A DNA stretch of 64,000 nucleotides from Simiduia aestuariiviva (GCF_014192475.1 NZ_JACHXZ010000003.1:372001-436000); one strand, 5' to 3'. Positions 1-9,563 are shown, counted from the stretch's first letter. The notes: a model not told the origin generated them from the letters alone. Translations and numbers: made by a program.

Positions 1-201
1 ACCTTGCCACAGACTGTTGCCAGCTGCGCGGTGCGCTCTTACCGCACCATTTCAACCTTACCGGCGCTTGCGCGCTTAGGCGGTATATTTTCTGCTGCAC
101 TTTCCGTAGGCTCGCGCCTCCCAGGCGTTACCTGGCACTCTACCCTGTGGAGCCCGGACTTTCCTCCCCCTTGCGGGAGCGACTGTCTAGTTGGCTCGCG
201 G
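1..201 (-). ncRNA. rnpB: RNase P RNA component, bacterial class A (5' part; cut by the window start)
   Basis: This is the catalytic RNA of RNase P, which removes 5' leaders from tRNA precursors. Read on the minus strand, the sequence shows the class A landmarks in order: ACAGTCGC (P2), GGGGGAGGAAAGTCCGGGCT (P4/CR-I), GTGCCAGGTAACGCCTGGG (P7 region), and GGTGCGGTAAGAGCGCACCG. The 3' half lies beyond position 1. The 5' end near 201 is inferred from the P1/P2 segment and a weak upstream promoter. P3 is unusually short: the P2 strand is followed by CCC-GCAA-GGG before P4, where relatives often have a longer hairpin. In pseudomonads rnpB lies next to rsmI; here about 6.5 kb separates them. Open reading frames overlapping this stretch are not real. 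Confidence 0.95.
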
Positions 202-206
202 CAACG

Positions 207-232
207 ATAATCGACCGCCCTCCACAATTCAA
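207..232 (-). promoter_or_regulatory. Candidate rnpB promoter
   Basis: On the minus strand TTGAAT (plus positions 227-232) and GATTAT (207-212) form a possible -35/-10 pair a few bases before the inferred RNA 5' end. The spacer is only 14 nt, so the match is weak; the placement relative to rnpB is the main support. Confidence 0.3.
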
Positions 233-407
233 CCTTCTTTTGCGACAGCAGTGCGAACATAGCGCTGCAAAGTGCGCGATAAATAGACTATCTTTTGACA
301 CTAACGCCTGTAGTCAAATAGCGCCAATCCGGCCATACTCTGATCAGCTGCGACCCAGAGGTATGCGGATGCAAGCCCGAAAGAATAAAGACAAAACGGA
401 GCAAACC

Positions 408-2789
408 ATGAATAAAATGATGAAATCACTTTTGCCCTTGGCCATTGGTGCCACGCTGAGCACACAAGCTTGGTCGCAAGATTTTGACCTGATATTGGAG
501 GAAGTGGTGGTCACCGCGCAGAAGCGGGTTGAACGCTTGCAAGACGTGCCAATTTCAGTCAACGCTGTGTCTGGTGCCAAAATGGACGAGGCCGGCATTA
601 CCAATCTTGAAGGTATGACCGCCTACGTTCCCAATTTGACCATGAACCAAACGGGCATTGGCACCATCATCGCCATTCGCGGCATCAGCTCCGGCATCAA
701 CCAAGGTTTCGAACAATCGGTCGGCCAGTATGTCGACGGCGTTTATTATGGTCGCTCTCAGCTGGCACGTGCGCCCTTTATGGATTTAGAGCGCGTTGAA
801 GTACTGCGCGGCCCACAAAGTATCCTGTTTGGCAAAAACTCCATCGCTGGCGCCATCAGCATGGTTACCGCCAAGCCCACCGAAGAATTTGAAGGTCAAG
901 TCACCGCGCTGTATGAACCCAGCCACGGCGAAAAGGATGTGCGCGTTGTGGTATCAGGCCCGCTAACGGACTCACTGCGCGGGCGCCTGTCTGTTTTAGG
1001 TCGCGACATCGATGGCTACTATGAAAATACAACACTCAATCGCGATGAATCTGCCGAGGAAGAGCACGTTATCCGCGGCCAGTTGAGCTGGGATGCCTCC
1101 GACGACTTGTCGATGAATTTAAAAATAGAGAGTGGCTCATTTAATACGCAAGGGCGTTTTTTAGAACCGATAAATCCCATTGAAACGACCGGCGGTCTGC
1201 CCTACGCCACAGCGCTACTCGCCACCACTGGCGGCGCTTTTGTACTGGATACCGATCAAGACTTTAAACGGCAATCCAATGGCGACTCTTCGGAAAATGA
1301 TACTAAAAATGCGACACTGACAATCGATTACGCGCTGGGCGATCACACCCTGACGGCGGTCACCGGTTACAACGCGTATAACTATGAAGAAATCTGTGAT
1401 TGCGACTTTACTGGTGCCACCATTTTCACCGCGGACAGCCGTGAAGATTTCAATCAATACAGCCAAGAAATTCGCATTGCTTCGCCACAGGGCGAAACCA
1501 TCGACTACATTGGCGGATTGTTCTATCAATCTAGCGACATGACCTTTGACGATGCCATTCGCGTACCTGCCACAAGTGTTCTTGGTGTGCTTTCAACGTC
1601 ACTACTTGGCACTGCCTCGCAACGGGACTTCACGCAAGACTCCACTCTTTGGGCCGGCTTTGCACAGGCAACCTGGAATATTGATACCGATTGGCGCCTT
1701 ACCGTTGGCGGTCGCTACACCAGCGAAGACAAAACAGCTACGCGCACACAGCATCACACCAATTCTCTTGGCGCCGATGTAGGTAGTAGCGATGCACTGC
1801 TCAACACCGTATTCACCGCGTTTCTGATTGAACCCTATAGCGAAATTAAGGACAAACGCTCCGAAGCGGCGTTTACGCCGTTAGTCACATTACAGTGGGA
1901 CGCCACAGAAGATATGATGGTGTACGCCACTTATACCGAAGGTTTCAAAGCAGGTGGCTTTGACGTGCGTTCGAATGCGCATCCAGATCCGGCCTACGGC
2001 GTCAATATTATTGCCAACCCATCACCGCTGGTGATCATCCAAACGTCCAACACCTACGGATTTGCACCGGGAGTGTTTGAGTACGAAGAAGAAAAGGCCA
2101 CCAGTTTTGAGCTGGGAAGCAAAATGACACTGGCCGATGGCGCAGCTGAATTAAATGTCGCGCTATTTCACACCAATTACACCGATCTCCAAACGTCACA
2201 GTTTGATGGCAAGCTTGGCTTCAATGTCACCAATGCCGGTGAAGCCACTACCCAAGGTATAGAGCTGGACGGCCGCTGGTTAGTTGCTGAAGGCTTAACT
2301 TTGAGCGGCTCAGTGGGAATGTTAGATTTCCAATTTGACAGCTTTCCCAACAGCCAGTGCTACTTTGGCCAAACACCTAACAGTACTGACTATCCAGGCC
2401 TGTGCGACCTCTCAGGTAAAACCCGCGAGTTCGCGCCCGAATATCAAGGCACATTATCCGCGGACTACAACCGCGCGCTGGGCGATGACATGGAGTGGCG
2501 CGTAACTGGCGACATCAACTTTAGTGACAGCTACTTTACATCGCCAACCTTGGACCCCAACCTTGAGCAAGACGCCTACGCGAAACTGAATTTACGGTTC
2601 GCAGTAGGCTCCGCAGATGGCGACTGGGAAGTAGCATTAGTGGGTAAAAACCTAACCGACGAAAAAGTTGCCACTTTTGGCAACCAGCTGCCGGTATCGA
2701 CCGCCCTAACCAGCGGCACGGGAACGGCCTACTACAGCTTTTTCGACCGACCTAGAAGTATTGCACTACAGGGCACCATGCGTTTTTAA
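408..2789 (+). CDS. TonB-dependent outer-membrane receptor
   Basis: An outer-membrane beta-barrel that takes up a scarce ligand using energy from TonB-ExbB-ExbD. The frame is open from 147, but the ATG at 408 is preferred: it follows a GGAGC ribosome site and begins a signal peptide (MNKMMKSLLPLAIGATL, cleaved near AWSQ). The mature protein opens with a TonB box, LEEVVVTAQKR. The plug domain contains IRGISSGI and ERVEVLRGPQSILFGKNSIAG, and the 793-residue chain ends in a C-terminal phenylalanine (TMRF), the usual barrel-assembly signal. The substrate cannot be read from sequence. This receptor style is common in environmental proteobacteria for siderophores or plant-derived compounds. It stands alone before a strong terminator. 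Confidence 0.93.
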   Translation: MNKMMKSLLPLAIGATLSTQAWSQDFDLILEEVVVTAQKRVERLQDVPISVNAVSGAKMDEAGITNLEGMTAYVPNLTMNQTGIGTIIAIRGISSGINQGFEQSVGQYVDGVYYGRSQLARAPFMDLERVEVLRGPQSILFGKNSIAGAISMVTAKPTEEFEGQVTALYEPSHGEKDVRVVVSGPLTDSLRGRLSVLGRDIDGYYENTTLNRDESAEEEHVIRGQLSWDASDDLSMNLKIESGSFNTQGRFLEPINPIETTGGLPYATALLATTGGAFVLDTDQDFKRQSNGDSSENDTKNATLTIDYALGDHTLTAVTGYNAYNYEEICDCDFTGATIFTADSREDFNQYSQEIRIASPQGETIDYIGGLFYQSSDMTFDDAIRVPATSVLGVLSTSLLGTASQRDFTQDSTLWAGFAQATWNIDTDWRLTVGGRYTSEDKTATRTQHHTNSLGADVGSSDALLNTVFTAFLIEPYSEIKDKRSEAAFTPLVTLQWDATEDMMVYATYTEGFKAGGFDVRSNAHPDPAYGVNIIANPSPLVIIQTSNTYGFAPGVFEYEEEKATSFELGSKMTLADGAAELNVALFHTNYTDLQTSQFDGKLGFNVTNAGEATTQGIELDGRWLVAEGLTLSGSVGMLDFQFDSFPNSQCYFGQTPNSTDYPGLCDLSGKTREFAPEYQGTLSADYNRALGDDMEWRVTGDINFSDSYFTSPTLDPNLEQDAYAKLNLRFAVGSADGDWEVALVGKNLTDEKVATFGNQLPVSTALTSGTGTAYYSFFDRPRSIALQGTMRF

Positions 2790-2802
2790 CGCAACGCAAC
2801 AT

Positions 2803-2831
2803 AAAAAAGGAGAGCATTGCTCTCCTTTTTT
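2803..2831. terminator. Bidirectional rho-independent terminator
   Basis: A perfect 13-bp inverted repeat (AAAAAAGGAGAGC, loop ATT, GCTCTCCTTTTTT) lies between two convergent genes. The A and T tracts let it act in both directions. Confidence 0.9.
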
Positions 2832-2851
2832 ATTTCCACCAATTATCCGCA

Positions 2852-3742
2852 TCAATCAAATTCCGAAAGCTCATCTAGCCCCTCCTGAATCAAACGCCAC
2901 GCCTCCTGCGCGGTATCCACATAGCGAAACAGAGAGACATCCTCTGGACTAATCATGCCGTCCTCAACCATTACCTCTAAGTTCAGCAACCGCGACCAAT
3001 ACTCTTTACCAAAAATCAAAATGGGTAAGGGTTTTATCTTGTTGGTCTGTACCAAGGTCAAGGTTTCAAACAACTCATCCAGCGTGCCGAAGCCACCGGG
3101 AAAAACCACCAAGGCCTTTGCCCGCATCAAAAAATGCATTTTACGTATGGCAAAATAATGAAAGCGAAAGCACAACTCAGGCGTAATGTACGGGTTGGGA
3201 AACTGCTCGTGGGGCAACACAATATTCAATCCAATAGATTTTGCGCCCTGCTCTTGGGCGCCGCGATTTGCGGCTTCCATAACACCTGGGCCACCGCCGG
3301 TTATCACATGCATTTCGCCGTATTTACTGCTGGGGGATTCTCTGGCAATGAGGCCAGCCAAGGTGCGCGCCTCCTCATAGTAAGCTGCGCCTTTTTTCAG
3401 CGCCTCGCCCTTTTTTCTACCCGCCTCTGAATCAGGTAATTCAGCCAGCTGTGCGGCCACGTCTTCACGGCTCATGGTGCGCGCACTGCCAAACATAACA
3501 ATCGTTTGCTGAATGCCGTTGGCCCGCAGTTCAGACTCTGGCTTGCTCAATTCAAGCATTAGCCGCACCGCGCGCATTTCTTCACTGAGCAAATAGTCTT
3601 CGTCGGTAAACGCCAGCCGATACGCAGGAGCCTGCAAAAGCGGGTGGGTCTGCACCTCCCGATCCATGTCGCGCGCATGCTGAACATCATCTGCGGCACT
3701 GTTAAAAAGGTGCTGACGTTTATTGGCCTTTCTACGATCCAT
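2852..3742 (-). CDS. LOG-family (TIGR00730) Rossmann-fold phosphoribohydrolase
   Basis: LOG-family enzymes hydrolyse nucleoside 5'-monophosphates to base and ribose 5-phosphate; plant LOG releases active cytokinins. The 296-residue protein carries both signatures: GGGPGVMEAANRG in the nucleotide-binding half and PGGFGTLDELFE in the catalytic half. The N-terminal extension of about 100 residues before the Rossmann core fits the longer bacterial subgroup. The ATG at 3742 (MDRRKANK) is chosen because CCGGAG lies 7 nt upstream; longer in-frame starts at 3787 and 3919 lack a ribosome site. It lies between two TonB-dependent receptors but faces away from them. The true substrate is unknown; bacterial members may act in purine salvage rather than cytokinin production. 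Confidence 0.88.
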   Translation of the reverse strand: MDRRKANKRQHLFNSAADDVQHARDMDREVQTHPLLQAPAYRLAFTDEDYLLSEEMRAVRLMLELSKPESELRANGIQQTIVMFGSARTMSREDVAAQLAELPDSEAGRKKGEALKKGAAYYEEARTLAGLIARESPSSKYGEMHVITGGGPGVMEAANRGAQEQGAKSIGLNIVLPHEQFPNPYITPELCFRFHYFAIRKMHFLMRAKALVVFPGGFGTLDELFETLTLVQTNKIKPLPILIFGKEYWSRLLNLEVMVEDGMISPEDVSLFRYVDTAQEAWRLIQEGLDELSEFD

Positions 3743-4064
3743 AGTGAACTCCGGTATTGATTGCCGATAGTCCTCCACATAAGACATGTGAGGGTGCCAG
3801 CGGCCCAAGAAGATCATCCTATACCTATTGCGCTCAGGCACCAATGCAACGATAACCAGCCGCGATTGCCAATGCAGCCCCTCCGCATTAGAGCACTGCA
3901 AGACCGCACTAAACCCCATCCGACTAAAGTCGCACGACCTAGGTCGCAGTTATTTACCGGCGCCGATTCTCTACACTGGCCCGCGCCCAGAACGATACTG
4001 GACAGATGTACCGCTGGGCCATGCATAGCCAAGATTCCATAATTGACAATAATAGAGGTGCAAC
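3743..4064. other. Intergenic region between divergent LOG and receptor genes
   Basis: This 322-nt region separates two divergently transcribed genes, so it must hold both promoters. A candidate for the LOG gene is listed separately. For the receptor on the plus strand I see a GAGGTG ribosome site before 4065 but no convincing -35/-10 pair. Short frames here have no ribosome sites and look random. Confidence 0.5.
3816..3844 (-). promoter_or_regulatory. Candidate promoter of the LOG-family gene
   Basis: On the minus strand TTGGTG (3839-3844) and TAGGAT (3816-3821) are separated by 17 nt and would give a leader of about 65 nt before the start at 3742. Each box is an imperfect match to the sigma-70 consensus. 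Confidence 0.3.
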
Positions 4065-6725
4065 ATGAGAGCGATTAAACCCCATCCACTGGCACTGGCC
4101 ATTGCCTTAATAGGCAGCGGCGTCTACTTGCCAGCCCAGGCTCAACAAACCGAAACCTTAGAGGAAGTTCAAGTACTGGGCTCCTACATTCGCGGAACCG
4201 ATACCGCCGCAGCCAACCCCGTATCCGTAGTTAACGCCGATGAAATGCAATATGCCGGCGCCACCGATGTCACCGACATGATCAACATGTTGTCCGTCAA
4301 TAGCGGGGCAGAGAATCGCCCGGATACCTTCACCAGCTTTTATTCTCAGGGGACTTCAAACGTCAATTTACGCGGTCTTGGCCTGTCTTCAACGCTGGTG
4401 CTCATTAACGGCAAGCGCCAAACCATCAGTGGCGCCAAGGCGCAGGACGGTAGTACCTTCGTGGACACAGCGTCCATTCCCGCCATTGCCATCGAACGCA
4501 TCGACGTGCTCAAAGAAGGCGCTGCAGCGGCCTACGGCTCAGACGCCGTTGCGGGTGTTGTGAACTTCGTCACTAAAGATGACTTTGAAGGCATCAAACT
4601 GGATGGCTCTTGGCAGAGCACCGCCAAGGATTCACAAACTGATAAGAATTTTAGCGTGATGGCAGGCTTTGCCTCTGGCGATACCCATCTGGTGTTCGCC
4701 GCCTCTGCCCTACGGCGCTCAAACCTGAACGCGCGCAAACGCCCAGAGCTAGTAGGTGCCGCCGTCAGCAGCCTCGGCACCAGCTTTGTTATGTCTGAAG
4801 ATGTTGTGGTTGCCTCTGGCGATTGGGCCGGTAGCTACAGCGCCGGTGACAACGTGGGCAACCCCAAGTGTGAAGGCGAAATTAACGGCGTGGTAATCGA
4901 CCGCGGCGACAACGGCAACCGCTGCGGCTTTGCCTATGGCTTGCACTACAACATCGTCAATGAAGAAGAGCGCGAACAGTACTACACCAGCGTGACACAC
5001 GACTTCGGCAATGGCACCGAGGGCAAGGTACAAGGCTTCTACAGCAACTATCGCATCATCGATAACTACACAGTACCCGCCTACCCCATTTTGACATTCC
5101 CCACTATCGCCGCCGACCATCCAGATAACCCCTTTGGCTCGCCGGTAACCTACCTGGGCCGCATCAACCCCACATTGGACCCCGCACAATCGCCTGCGGC
5201 GCCGCGCGACAATGAAACCGCGCGCATCGAAATGAGCCTTAATGGCGGCTTTAGCAATGGCTGGGACTGGCTGACTGCTCTGTCCTACAGCCAAAACGCC
5301 TACACCATCGTGCAACCAGAAATGTCCATTGAGCGCATCAATGCAGGCTTAGCTGGCACCGGCGGCCCCAGTGGCGATCAATACTTAAACCCCTTTGATC
5401 CCACCGCCAACAGCCCCGAAATGCTGGACTGGCTGAAGACCTCATTTGGCTCCACCACCGAGACCTCACTGCTCACCCTAGACGCCGTTTTTAATGGTGA
5501 AATAGCGCAGACCAGTGCGGGCGCAGTAAATATGGCCGTGGGCGCCCACGTGCGCACAGAGAGCTACAACGTCGACCCCAACGAGGCAAGCACCATCAGC
5601 CCTGATCCGGTCACCGGCATCAACTCGCGCGCCGATTTTATCTTTTTAGGTGGCGTCAACGCAGTTGATGAATCCCGCAATGTGAGTGCGCTCTTCACCG
5701 AAGTTGAAGTGCCCTTAAGCGAGGATTTTACCGTCAACGCCGCCTTGCGCTACGAGCGTTTAAGCCAAGACAGCAGCTTAAACCCCAAGCTTGCACTCCT
5801 CTACCAAGCCACCGATAAGTTAATGCTGCGCGCCTCGGCCAGCACCTCCTTCCGCGAGCCATCGCTGTCGCAATTTTACGCGGATACCGTCAGCACGCTG
5901 AACGTACAGGATTACGAAGTCTCTCCCGATGGCAACCTCGTACTCGATGGCAACGGCCAACCAATCGCCAAAGGCGGTTCGCTATTTATTCGACGAGCCA
6001 CCACCGGCAGCCCAGATTTGGAACCAGAGCAGGCCACCAACTATAACCTCGGTGTAATTTGGGTAGGCGATGCGCTAGATGCGCGCTTAGACTACTGGCG
6101 CGTTGACTATAAAGACGTGATCACCATCGAAGATGCCCAAGGTAAATTGCTGGCCGATCCCGATGGCCCAGACATTGAGCGTCTGGACCCGAACGATCCC
6201 AACAGCGAGCTGGGTGGAATTTCAACCAACTATTTCAATGCCGCCACCATCAATGCCAGCGGTATCGATGCAGAAACCAGCTACAACTTCACTTGGGATA
6301 ACAGCCAGTTAACACTGGGCTTAGGTCTGTCTCATTACCTCGAGTATGAAATCCCAATCAATGGTGAATTGACCGATGTTTCGGGCCAATTTAACCGCGG
6401 CAACTTTGCGCGCTCCATGCCTAAAACCAAAGGTAATTTGTCTGCCCACTGGCAAAGCAGCGCACACAGCTTGTATGCGCGGGTGAACTACACCGCCAGC
6501 TACAAAAATGACGACGACACCGTCGACAGCTTTGCGCCCGTGGACTTGCAGTACCAATACGCCATGGATTTAAACGACGCCACAGCCACAATAAGTGTGG
6601 GTGCTATCAACCTGTTTGATGAGCAACCCCCATTCGTCGTGGATGGCGCCAACTTCAGTTATGACCCTAAACACCACGACCCTCGCGGTCGCATCTTTTA
6701 CGTAAAAGGCAGTTACACCTTCTAA
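4065..6725 (+). CDS. TonB-dependent outer-membrane receptor (large, 886 residues)
   Basis: A second TonB-driven outer-membrane transporter. The signal peptide (MRAIKPHPLALAIALIGSG, cleaved after AQAQ) is followed by a TonB box-like LEEVQVLGSYIRG. The plug contains NLRGLGLSSTLVLINGKRQ and IERIDVLKEGAAAAYGSDAVAGVVNF, typical of large proteobacterial receptors for sugars, peptides or cobalamin-type ligands. Two cysteines around residues 271 and 287 could form an extracellular-loop disulfide. The chain ends GSYTF with a terminal phenylalanine. The ATG at 4065 follows GAGGTGCAAC. It is not closely similar to the receptor at 408-2789 by eye, so they are probably not a recent duplication. Substrate unknown. 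Confidence 0.93.
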   Translation: MRAIKPHPLALAIALIGSGVYLPAQAQQTETLEEVQVLGSYIRGTDTAAANPVSVVNADEMQYAGATDVTDMINMLSVNSGAENRPDTFTSFYSQGTSNVNLRGLGLSSTLVLINGKRQTISGAKAQDGSTFVDTASIPAIAIERIDVLKEGAAAAYGSDAVAGVVNFVTKDDFEGIKLDGSWQSTAKDSQTDKNFSVMAGFASGDTHLVFAASALRRSNLNARKRPELVGAAVSSLGTSFVMSEDVVVASGDWAGSYSAGDNVGNPKCEGEINGVVIDRGDNGNRCGFAYGLHYNIVNEEEREQYYTSVTHDFGNGTEGKVQGFYSNYRIIDNYTVPAYPILTFPTIAADHPDNPFGSPVTYLGRINPTLDPAQSPAAPRDNETARIEMSLNGGFSNGWDWLTALSYSQNAYTIVQPEMSIERINAGLAGTGGPSGDQYLNPFDPTANSPEMLDWLKTSFGSTTETSLLTLDAVFNGEIAQTSAGAVNMAVGAHVRTESYNVDPNEASTISPDPVTGINSRADFIFLGGVNAVDESRNVSALFTEVEVPLSEDFTVNAALRYERLSQDSSLNPKLALLYQATDKLMLRASASTSFREPSLSQFYADTVSTLNVQDYEVSPDGNLVLDGNGQPIAKGGSLFIRRATTGSPDLEPEQATNYNLGVIWVGDALDARLDYWRVDYKDVITIEDAQGKLLADPDGPDIERLDPNDPNSELGGISTNYFNAATINASGIDAETSYNFTWDNSQLTLGLGLSHYLEYEIPINGELTDVSGQFNRGNFARSMPKTKGNLSAHWQSSAHSLYARVNYTASYKNDDDTVDSFAPVDLQYQYAMDLNDATATISVGAINLFDEQPPFVVDGANFSYDPKHHDPRGRIFYVKGSYTF

Positions 6726-6746
6726 GCCGCAGGCATTCTGCAATCA

Positions 6747-6773
6747 AAAAGGCCCGCCAAGTGCGGGCCTTTT
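6747..6773. terminator. Bidirectional rho-independent terminator
   Basis: AAAAGGCCCGC, loop CAAGT, GCGGGCCTTTT forms an 11-bp stem between the convergent receptor and rsmI. It can serve both strands. Confidence 0.9.
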
Positions 6774-6793
6774 ACTTCTAGCGCAAGCGTGCG

Positions 6794-7630
6794 TTACTGC
6801 TGATCGACGTACCATTGATAGAGCACTTTCTTTTTCACGCCGGTGATTTGTTCCGCCAGCGCACTGGCGCGCTTAGGCGGCAATTCGGCTGCCAGTAAGC
6901 TCATTATCCGCTGCGCATCACCGTCCAGCTCCACCAACTGCTGCTTGGGCGCACCGGCCACCAACAGGACGATTTCGCCACGCTGTTGATTGCTATCTGC
7001 CGCCACCTTAGCGAGTACCGCTTCTGCGCTGCCCGACAGAAACGTCTCAAAGGTTTTTGTGAGTTCGCGCGCCACAACCACGGTCCGATCCGCGCCCATA
7101 ATCTCCGCCACATCCGTGAGAGTGGCGTGAATCCGGTGCGGCGCCTCATAAAAAATCAATGTCTGGGTTTCACTGGCCAAATCTGCCAACCGCTTACTGC
7201 GGGCCACCTGTTTTGCGGGCAAAAAACCTTCGAAGCTAAACCGATCCGAGGGCAGCCCTGAAGCCGATAGCGCGGCAATTACGGCACAAGCGCCGGGCAC
7301 AGGTACCACTCGCACGCCCGCTGCCCTCGCGGCCGCCACCAACTGATAGCCAGGATCCGACACCAGCGGCGTGCCGGCATCACTGATCAGAGCCACACTC
7401 TGGCCGGCCTGAATGCGCGCCACCAGCTGCAGGGTCCGCTGCGCGTCAGAGTGGTCGTGATAGGCCACCAGCGGTGTCTCGATGTGAAAATGTTCCAGCA
7501 GTTTAGCGCTATGACGTGTATCCTCAGCGGCTATTACGTCCACCGTTTGAAGAGTCTCAACGGCTCGCGGTACCATATCGCCTAAATTGCCAATGGGCGT
7601 GGCGACGACATACAAAGCGGGTTCATTCAT
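6794..7630 (-). CDS. rsmI: 16S rRNA (cytidine-1402-2'-O)-methyltransferase RsmI
   Basis: RsmI methylates the ribose 2'-OH of C1402 in the decoding centre of 16S rRNA using S-adenosylmethionine. The 278-residue protein begins LYVVATPIGNLGDM and continues with AAEDTRHSAKLL, LISDAGTPLVSDPG and PGACAVIAALSASGL, the tetrapyrrole-methylase fold motifs diagnostic of RsmI. The C-terminal YraL-specific tail (PPKRASALAEQITGVKKK) is present. The gene is divergent from lpoA across only 43 bp, the same arrangement as in E. coli, so the two promoters must overlap the opposite genes. The ribosome site before 7630 is weak. Confidence 0.97.
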   Translation of the reverse strand: MNEPALYVVATPIGNLGDMVPRAVETLQTVDVIAAEDTRHSAKLLEHFHIETPLVAYHDHSDAQRTLQLVARIQAGQSVALISDAGTPLVSDPGYQLVAAARAAGVRVVPVPGACAVIAALSASGLPSDRFSFEGFLPAKQVARSKRLADLASETQTLIFYEAPHRIHATLTDVAEIMGADRTVVVARELTKTFETFLSGSAEAVLAKVAADSNQQRGEIVLLVAGAPKQQLVELDGDAQRIMSLLAAELPPKRASALAEQITGVKKKVLYQWYVDQQ

Positions 7631-7673
7631 GGGCTATAGCTTGGCGACATTTTGGTAGGAACCGGATCATAAC

Positions 7674-9563
7674 ATGATACTTAGCAACACTTTATGCAGG
7701 CTACCTAGGCAATCTCAGGCCGTTGTGGCCTTGTTGTGCCTGTGGCTAGCAGCCTGTTCTGCACCCGTTAAAAAGACCGATATCGACGCGGCGGCGCCAC
7801 TGCCCAGCTACTCTCTCGAAACGGTACAAGCACTGCTGCTGGAAGCGCGCGTGGCCGAATCACCGCGCAAAGAACAATTACTCATCAAATCCGCCGAACA
7901 GCTATATCTGCTGGGCGATCAGGACTGGGCGCGCAACCTACTGGGCTCCATCGAACCCGACCGGCTGCCCCCCGAAGACCTTTGGATCTATACCCGTCAA
8001 TACAGCGACTTGCTGCTCGAACAAGAAGCCTACTTCCTCGCCCAAAGCGTCTTGATGAACCCCCAACTAACCGCCCAATGGGAGCTGATGCCCAAGGCGA
8101 CCTATGTGGACCTGCGCTTACGCCGCGCTGAGTTGTTGGCCAAGTTGGGCGAAACCGCACAATCGGTGCAAGAGTACATCGCCTTAGATCACGCCAACCT
8201 ACCGGCTGAACAGCAGAGCCAAAATCAAGATGCGCTCTGGCAAACCTTAATGAATCAACCCCATGAGCAACTGCAGGCACTGGCCCGCCTAAGCGACGAT
8301 CGCGAGCAGCAAGGCTGGTATCAACTGGCGGCCCTTTCAAAAAATAATCAACATCAACTCGAATCCCAGCTACGCGGTGTGGACGACTGGCTGATGCGCT
8401 GGCCTGGCCATCCTGCCGCCAATCGCCTGCCGCGCGACTTGCAACTGCTACGGCAACTGATTGAAGAAAAACCCCAACACGTCGCCTTACTACTGCCCGT
8501 CAGTGGCAAATTAGGCCGTGCAGGCCGCGCCATTCGCGACGGATTTTTTGCAGCCCACTACCAATCCGTGCAAGCGGGCAGCCCCGCGGGCCGGATTAGT
8601 CTCTACGACACCAATTTGGGCGACGTTCAAAGCCTTTACCAACAAGCAGTAGACGCCGGCGCCGAATTAATTATTGGCCCACTGGACAAAGACAAAGTTG
8701 CCGAGCTAGCGCTAATGCCAGCGCTGCCGGTGCCCACGCTCGCGCTCAATCGCATCGAGCAACCCGCAGGACTGCTACCTACACAAAATCTCGTGCAATT
8801 TGGACTGGCTGCGGAAGATGAAGCCCGGCAGGCCGCACAGCGCGCGTGGATCGAAGGCCATCGACTGGCCATGGTGGTCGCCGTTGACGCCAGCTGGGCG
8901 GATCGCTCGGCGCTGGCATTTATCAACGAATGGCAGACACTCGGTGGCACCGTAGTGGAGTATTCAAAATTCACAGGTAAAGCCGATTATTCCAAAGTGG
9001 TTCAACGTGGGCTCCTAATCGACCACTCCAATCAGCGTGCCGCCAATGTGCGCAACATTCTCGGCCGCTCCATGGAGTTTGAACCGCGCCGCAGGCAGGA
9101 CATCGACATGATTTTTGTCACTGCCCTGCCCAACCAAGCGCGCCAACTCAAACCAACGTTAAAATTCCACCAAGCCAGTGACATCCCCGTGTTCGCCACT
9201 AGCCACGTGTACGCTGGAGAACCCGACGCCAAGCTCGACAGCGATTTGAATGGCATTCGCTTTAGCACCTTGCCTTGGATTTTCGATCAACAGAGCGAAG
9301 AGAAGAAGGCCATCGAGCGCTTTTCAAACGACCCAGCATTCAATCGCCTGTACGCTATGGGCGTCGACGCCTACCACCTCTATCCCAGATTGCGCCAATT
9401 GCGTGAAATCCCCAACGCCACGGTATTCGGCGCAACAGGTAATTTGCAGCTCACGCCAGAGGGACACATTCAGCGCGAACAAATGTGGGCGCAAATCCGC
9501 CGCGGTCTTGCTCAACCACTTCCCACTGTTATCTCCAATGAAGCCAAACTCAGTGGGAGCTAA
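7674..9563 (+). CDS. lpoA: Penicillin-binding protein activator LpoA
   Basis: An outer-membrane lipoprotein that reaches through the periplasm to stimulate the peptidoglycan synthase PBP1A. The signal peptide ends in a lipobox, LAAC, at about residue 25, so the mature protein is lipid-anchored. The N-terminal half is helical and TPR-like; the C-terminal half (from about residue 265) starts HVALLLPVSGKLGRAGRAI and has the periplasmic-binding-protein fold typical of LpoA. Length 629 residues, as in the family. It heads the lpoA-yraN-diaA-dolP cluster and its last 26 nt overlap yraN. Divergent from rsmI. Confidence 0.96.
   Translation: MILSNTLCRLPRQSQAVVALLCLWLAACSAPVKKTDIDAAAPLPSYSLETVQALLLEARVAESPRKEQLLIKSAEQLYLLGDQDWARNLLGSIEPDRLPPEDLWIYTRQYSDLLLEQEAYFLAQSVLMNPQLTAQWELMPKATYVDLRLRRAELLAKLGETAQSVQEYIALDHANLPAEQQSQNQDALWQTLMNQPHEQLQALARLSDDREQQGWYQLAALSKNNQHQLESQLRGVDDWLMRWPGHPAANRLPRDLQLLRQLIEEKPQHVALLLPVSGKLGRAGRAIRDGFFAAHYQSVQAGSPAGRISLYDTNLGDVQSLYQQAVDAGAELIIGPLDKDKVAELALMPALPVPTLALNRIEQPAGLLPTQNLVQFGLAAEDEARQAAQRAWIEGHRLAMVVAVDASWADRSALAFINEWQTLGGTVVEYSKFTGKADYSKVVQRGLLIDHSNQRAANVRNILGRSMEFEPRRRQDIDMIFVTALPNQARQLKPTLKFHQASDIPVFATSHVYAGEPDAKLDSDLNGIRFSTLPWIFDQQSEEKKAIERFSNDPAFNRLYAMGVDAYHLYPRLRQLREIPNATVFGATGNLQLTPEGHIQREQMWAQIRRGLAQPLPTVISNEAKLSGS

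Noticed and set aside
4-260. Short open frames at the left edge
   Set aside because: They overlap the RNase P RNA, whose conserved structure explains the sequence.
4749-5315. 188-codon minus-strand frame inside the second TonB-dependent receptor
   Set aside because: Antisense shadow of a well-supported receptor; Ala/Val-rich and unlike any family I know.
7885-8340. 151-codon frame opposite lpoA
   Set aside because: Arg/Pro-rich shadow in a supported gene, no start context.
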